Positions 60,543 to 64,000 of a DNA stretch of 64,000 bases are shown here, in pieces. Origin of the DNA: Vampirovibrio sp. (GTDB lineage: Bacteria; Cyanobacteriota; Vampirovibrionia; Vampirovibrionales; JAJTHC01). Made by a program: the position numbers and the translations under genes. Position 1 is the first letter of the stretch. Each line of letters begins with the position of its first letter. Where the stretch lies: positions 602,045-666,044 of the forward strand of contig JACEUU010000002.1 in the NCBI GenBank assembly GCA_024998755.1. Direction: 5' to 3'. The notes under the pieces are model-generated. The model did no database searches, was not told the DNA's origin, and saw only the letters and a program-made list of their open reading frames with translations.

Positions 60543-61559
60543 ATGAACACCCCCACTATCGGCAGATACCCCGCTACACGGTTGAGAAGGCTAAGAAGCA
60601 CCAGCTGGAGCCGTAACCTTGCTAGAGAAACCACCCTAACCCCGCATGATTTAATCCTCCCACTTTTTGTACTACCCGATAGTGGTGTGGTTACTGAAGA
60701 AATCGAAAGCCTACCCAACGTCTACCGCTATTCCATTGAAGCATTATTGCCCGTGTGTCAACAGGCGATAGACCTCGGCATACCGATGGTGGCGTTGTTT
60801 CCCTGCACGCCAACGGCACTAAAAACGCCCGACGCCGTTGAAGCCTTCAACCCCGAAAGCCTTGCGTGCCAAGCCATTAGAGCCATCAAAGCTCAATTCG
60901 GCGATAAAATTGGCGTGATGATAGACGTGGCGTTGGATTTATACACTTCGCATGGGCATGACGGGCTACTTTCCGCCGATGGGCAACGGGTGTTAAACGA
61001 CGAAACCGTTGAAGCCTTGGTGAAACAAGCCCTAAACTACGCAAGGGCGGGCGTTGACGCCGTTGGCCCTAGCGATATGATGGACGGCAGAATTGGGGCA
61101 ATTCGTGCCGCATTTGAAGCAGAAGGCTTTGTGGATACGCAAATTGTGGCGTATTCTGCGAAGTTTGCTTCGGGGTTATATGGGCCGTATCGGTCGGCGG
61201 TGGGGTCTGCAAGCCAGTTGGGTGGGGCTTCTAAGGCTAGTTATCAGGAGGATGCAGGCAACGTGAAAGAAGCCCTGCACGAGGCGTTGTTGGATGTGGC
61301 TGAAGGGGCGGATGTGGTGATGGTGAAGCCTGCTAGCTACTACATGGATGTGATTGCCAAGGTTGAAGAAGCTTGCCTAGTACCTGTTTGGGCGTATCAG
61401 GTTTCTGGGGAATATGCGATGATTATGGCTGCTGGGGAGCGGGGTTGGGTGGATAGTGAACGGGTTTTGCTGGAAGCCTTATTGTGTTTGAAGCGGGCGG
61501 GATGTTCGGGGATTTTGACGTATGGGGCGTTGCAGGTGGCTAAAATTTTGGGGGGCTAA
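60543..61559 (+). CDS. hemB: Delta-aminolevulinic acid dehydratase (porphobilinogen synthase)
   Basis: Condenses two 5-aminolevulinates to porphobilinogen. Schiff-base lysines lie in YSAKFAS and MVKPA; the phosphate-loop and core motifs GPSDMMDGR and YQVSGEYAM are present. The metal region reads MIDVALDLYTSHGHDG with Ala/Asp in place of the zinc cysteines (CLCEYT..GHCG), so this is the non-zinc, Mg-type enzyme. The 5' third is C-rich and the 3' third G-rich on the coding strand. Works with hemL (7.5 kb). Confidence 0.95.
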   Translation: MNTPTIGRYPATRLRRLRSTSWSRNLARETTLTPHDLILPLFVLPDSGVVTEEIESLPNVYRYSIEALLPVCQQAIDLGIPMVALFPCTPTALKTPDAVEAFNPESLACQAIRAIKAQFGDKIGVMIDVALDLYTSHGHDGLLSADGQRVLNDETVEALVKQALNYARAGVDAVGPSDMMDGRIGAIRAAFEAEGFVDTQIVAYSAKFASGLYGPYRSAVGSASQLGGASKASYQEDAGNVKEALHEALLDVAEGADVVMVKPASYYMDVIAKVEEACLVPVWAYQVSGEYAMIMAAGERGWVDSERVLLEALLCLKRAGCSGILTYGALQVAKILGG

Positions 61560-61648
61560 CTTGATTGTTTGCCAACAATTCAAGCCCCACTTGATTTTAA
61601 GGAATTATTTCAAGACGCACTTGAATAACTGGCAAACAATCAAGTTTT
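61559..61648 (-). repeat. TIR-bounded intergenic repeat, copy 3
   Basis: 90 bp bounded by ACTTGATTGTTTGCCA and (inverted) TGGCAAACAATCAAGT. It is the near-full-length inverse of the copy at 12140 and begins at the last base of hemB. It stands just upstream of the methyltransferase pseudogene. Confidence 0.82.
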
Positions 61649-61754
61649 GGGTATGAGGATTTTTGAAGATTTATTTTTCAAAAGCCTATTCTACTTTTTC
61701 TAATGATACAATGGTATAGTCGTCAAGTTTAATTCAAAAAAGGACAAAAGAACC

Positions 61755-62630
61755 ATGATGAAAAAATATTCTATTCTTTCTACTTTCACAGGTGCTGGTG
61801 GACTTGATTTAGGGTTTCATGGCGGATTTTCTTTTTTAAACGATTACTTCCCTGCATTGCCTTTTAAAACAGATGTAGCCGTTGAATGGAGTCCGTTTGC
61901 GTGTGGCACATTAACGCATAATACACATTATTTTAATGGTATTGATGTGCGTAATGAAGATATTACCAAGCTGAACAAAAAAGACTTGCCTCAAAAAAAC
62001 TATGACGTTTTGCTGGGTGGTTTTGCTGGGTGGTTTTCCCTGCGTTACGTTTTCAGTGGTGGGTAAGCAATTAGGACTGGCTGATGATACCAATGGGCAA
62101 TTATACGAAAGTTTTGCTTCTTATGTTGAACACTTCCAGCCCAAAGTGTTTTTAGCCGAAAACGTCAAAGGGATTTTGTCTTCCAATAAGGGGGAAGCTA
62201 TTAAAATCATCAAAAAACGGTTTGAAGCTACTGGCTATAATTTAACGGTGCAATTAGTTAATTTTGCAGATTACGGTGTGCCTCAACTACGAGAACGTGT
62301 CATTTTTGTGGGTGTTCGTAAAGATTTAGGCGTTTCATTTAGCTTTCCCGAGCCACTGTTTAAAGAATGTCGCAGAACTGCGGAGGAGGCTTTTCAAAAT
62401 TTATTGCCTTTAACTCCCAATCAAGAATTGATGAATATTGCAAAGAGAACTAAAGAAATGCTAGAACGGATTCCCGAAGGGGGAACTTTGAAACGTTACG
62501 GGGTACAGCCTATGAAGTGAAGGGGTTAATGTCTAACATTTACAGGAAGTTAGACCGTAATAAACCTCCATATACGGTTATTGCTTCAGGCGGTGGCGGT
62601 ATCTGGACGTATAAAACTAAAGTAGCTTAA
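61755..62630 (+). pseudogene. C5-cytosine DNA methyltransferase, inactivated
   Basis: Frame 1 has motif I (FTGAGGLDLGF). At 62008-62033 the 13 bp unit TTTTGCTGGGTGG occurs twice in tandem, shifting the frame just before motif IV; removing one unit restores VLLGGFPCVTFSVVGK with the catalytic PC. The second piece has ENVKGIL (motif VI) and QLRERVIFVG (motif VIII). A further one-base shift near 62505 separates AYEVKGLMSNIYRKLDRNKP, and the C-terminal motifs IX-X are missing. No restriction endonuclease is left. An IS5 copy follows. Type II methylase relic or phage-like orphan. Confidence 0.87.
62008..62033. repeat. 13 bp tandem duplication in the methyltransferase gene
   Basis: Two perfect TTTTGCTGGGTGG units. 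Because 13 is not a multiple of three, the duplication breaks the frame at the catalytic motif. Confidence 0.93.
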
Positions 62631-62653
62631 TCACATTTAAGGATAGTTGTGGA

Positions 62654-62693
62654 ATGATGCAATATACGATTATAAAAGTCCCAGAAAAAGAGT
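62654..62693 (+). other. Start of a gene cut off by IS5 copy 3
   Basis: ATGATG behind AGGATAG opens a frame MMQYTIIKVPEKE that runs into the IS5 left end after about 13 codons. It may be the remnant of the gene next to the methyltransferase (for instance its endonuclease); this cannot be tested from so few codons. Confidence 0.35.
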
Positions 62694-63857
62694 TGAAGTT
62701 ACGGAAAAAGGGCAAGGTAATTTTGGGTTAGAAGAGAAGGGACATTATTCCACCTCTCATAGGATACCCCACCCCCATGACTACCTTTGCCGACATCCAA
62801 ATTCAACAAGCCACCCCCACCCACAAATTCCTAGAGGAAATGAACCAAACCCTACCATGGCAACTATTTGAAACCATCCTCAAAACACACATCCACCACA
62901 AACCCAACGGCAGACCACCCTACAAACGCCTACTACTGCTCAAAATGAACCTCCTCAAAATATGGTTCAATCTCTCCTATGAACAAACAGAATTTCAATG
63001 CCACGACAGACTCTCCTTCCGAAAGTTTCTCGGCTTCTCCTTAGAATCCCCCATCCCTGAAGCCACGACACTCGAAAACTTCCAACACGAACTGCAAAAC
63101 ACCCCAGCCCAAGAAGCCCTTTTCTTAGCCTTAGACACCTTCTTCCAAGAGAACAACCTCATTCTTAAAGAAGGCAACTTGGTAGATGCCACCTTTATTA
63201 AAGCCAATAGCAAACAGAGAAAAAAGCCTGAAGACCAGAGCGACCCTGATGCCACTTATGGCTACAAAGGCTTTGGTTACAGTGCCACGGTTAATGTAGA
63301 TGCTAAAAGCAAGTTGATTCGCAAGGTGGTTGTTACTGGTGCCAATGTGCATGACAGTCAGAGTTTACTGCCTGTACTGGTGGGCGATGAGCAGACTGTT
63401 GGTGCGGATAGTGGGTATGTGGGTAAGGAGAAGGATTTGAAGGCGTTGGGGATACAGCCGAGGATTATTAAGCGTCGTGTTCGGGGTAAGCAGCATGAAC
63501 CAACGCCTGAGTTGACGGCTTCGCAGAAGCGGTTTAATGGGTTGGTTTCTAAGGTTCGGGCTAGGGTGGAGCATGTGTTTGCGGGTTGGAAGACGGTGTT
63601 TAAGAAGGTTCGTGTGTCTTGTCGTGGGTTAGTGCGTGTTTCTGCGGAGATTTTGGGCTTGGCATTTGGGTATAATTGTCGTCGGTATGGTTTTTTGGTT
63701 CGGGGAGGTGTTGAGGGGGTAGTGTGTGGTGTTTAGGTAATTAGGGATTGATATGGGTTGAAATGGGGGTGTTTATTGGTTTTTTGAGCGTTTTGGGTTG
63801 AATTTTATTAAAAAACACTCACTACTCCCACCTGCACACCCTTATTCCGTAACTTCA
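62694..63857 (+). mobile_element. IS5-family insertion sequence, copy 3, intact
   Basis: 1164 bp with ends TGAAGTTACGGAAAAAGGG and (inverted) TGAAGTTACGGAATAAGGG. Its right side abuts another copy of the same element cut at an internal position, but its left flank is not the other half of that copy, so an insertion was followed by deletion or recombination. Confidence 0.9.
62777..63736 (+). CDS. IS5-family DDE transposase, copy 3
   Basis: 319 residues, nearly identical to copy 1 over residues 1-305, with the same DDE motifs VDATFIKAN, GADSGYVG and RVEHVFAGWK. The C-terminus (LVRGGVEGVVCGV) and about 100 bp of the following non-coding region differ from copy 1 although the outermost end is the same again, a mosaic pattern. 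All catalytic residues are intact. Confidence 0.92.
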   Translation: MTTFADIQIQQATPTHKFLEEMNQTLPWQLFETILKTHIHHKPNGRPPYKRLLLLKMNLLKIWFNLSYEQTEFQCHDRLSFRKFLGFSLESPIPEATTLENFQHELQNTPAQEALFLALDTFFQENNLILKEGNLVDATFIKANSKQRKKPEDQSDPDATYGYKGFGYSATVNVDAKSKLIRKVVVTGANVHDSQSLLPVLVGDEQTVGADSGYVGKEKDLKALGIQPRIIKRRVRGKQHEPTPELTASQKRFNGLVSKVRARVEHVFAGWKTVFKKVRVSCRGLVRVSAEILGLAFGYNCRRYGFLVRGGVEGVVCGV

Positions 63858-64000
63858 ACCATATTTTGAGGAGGTTCATTTTGAGCAGTAGTAGGCGTTT
63901 GTAGGGTGGTCTGCCGTTGGGTTTGTGGTGGATGTGTGTTTTGAGGATGGTTTCAAATAGTTGCCATGGTAGGGTTTGGTTCATTTCCTCTAGGAATTTG
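63858..64000 (-). mobile_element. IS5-family copy 4, 5' part of transposase, runs off the window
   Basis: The minus strand reads KFLEEMNQTLPWQLFETILK through NLLKIWF, residues ~17-64 of the same transposase, broken at the join with copy 3. Confidence 0.9.

Noticed and set aside
61755-62520. Programmed frameshift in the methyltransferase
   Set aside because: An exact 13 bp duplication explains the first shift, and a second shift and a missing C-terminus show decay.

Overview
The window is a 64 kb piece of a bacterial chromosome with a two-membrane envelope. Supporting features are a signal-peptide beta-barrel protein ending in an aromatic residue, an RTX-type secreted protein, MraY, and FliP/FliQ/FliR export-gate genes. 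FolE2, a YlqD-family protein, C5-pathway haem genes (hemL, hemB) and many unrecognised glycine-rich membrane proteins would fit a non-photosynthetic relative of cyanobacteria (Vampirovibrionia/Melainabacteria-like). That placement is inference, not proof. Core genes look intact and are interrupted by repeats and insertion sequences.

Layout. 1-8.8 kb: 5' part of ileS, a 171 bp inverted-repeat element, a membrane-anchored metallophosphoesterase, an unknown gene, a uvrA-type gene and hemL. 8.8-12.4 kb: a defence island with an Abi_2/HEPN protein and an ATPase-TOPRIM pair resembling PARIS (AriA/AriB), preceded by a small intergenic repeat whose third copy lies upstream of a wrecked DNA methyltransferase at 61.7 kb. 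12.4-18 kb: msrB, a low-molecular-weight phosphatase, cdd, a previously unlisted 24-residue hydrophobic peptide gene with its own promoter and terminator (possible type I toxin), and a SWIM/SNF2 helicase. 18-22 kb: rpmG-tRNA-Trp-secE-nusG and an MDR dehydrogenase. 22-29.6 kb: an IS5-type insertion, a SulP transporter, an outer-membrane protein, sufE, tRNA-Leu, and coaX-nadA. 30-32 kb: fliP-fliQ-fliR. 32-36.7 kb: a glcD-like oxidase, ylqD and two secreted TRL-like proteins. 37-43.5 kb: miaB, accA-accD, rimP, a TPR protein and a Cas4/AddB-like nuclease. 44-50.9 kb: a SpoA-domain (FliN/SctQ-like) protein, a fliO-like protein, an RTX protein plus a broken duplicate of its C-terminus, mraY and a PilZ protein. 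51-54.7 kb: a 961-residue helical-repeat protein and an amidase. 54.8-57.5 kb: a nested graveyard of a MITE, an IS1-like relic, a truncated IS5 copy and an IS630. 57.5-64 kb: queD, a PTPS paralogue and folE2, a frameshifted IS5, hemB, a broken C5-methyltransferase, and two more IS5 copies.

Functional links. fliP/Q/R, the fliO-like and SpoA proteins and the PilZ (c-di-GMP) protein make a scattered type III export/motility set. hemL and hemB belong to 5-aminolevulinate-based tetrapyrrole synthesis. FolE2 and QueD make the pterin precursor for queuosine. accA/accD, coaX and nadA serve acyl and cofactor supply.

Global observations. Many genes start with tandem ATGATG(ATG) codons. Several genes and all three insertion-sequence types switch from a C-rich 5' part to a G-rich 3' part on the coding strand. 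A family of MITEs shares the terminal repeats of the resident IS630.
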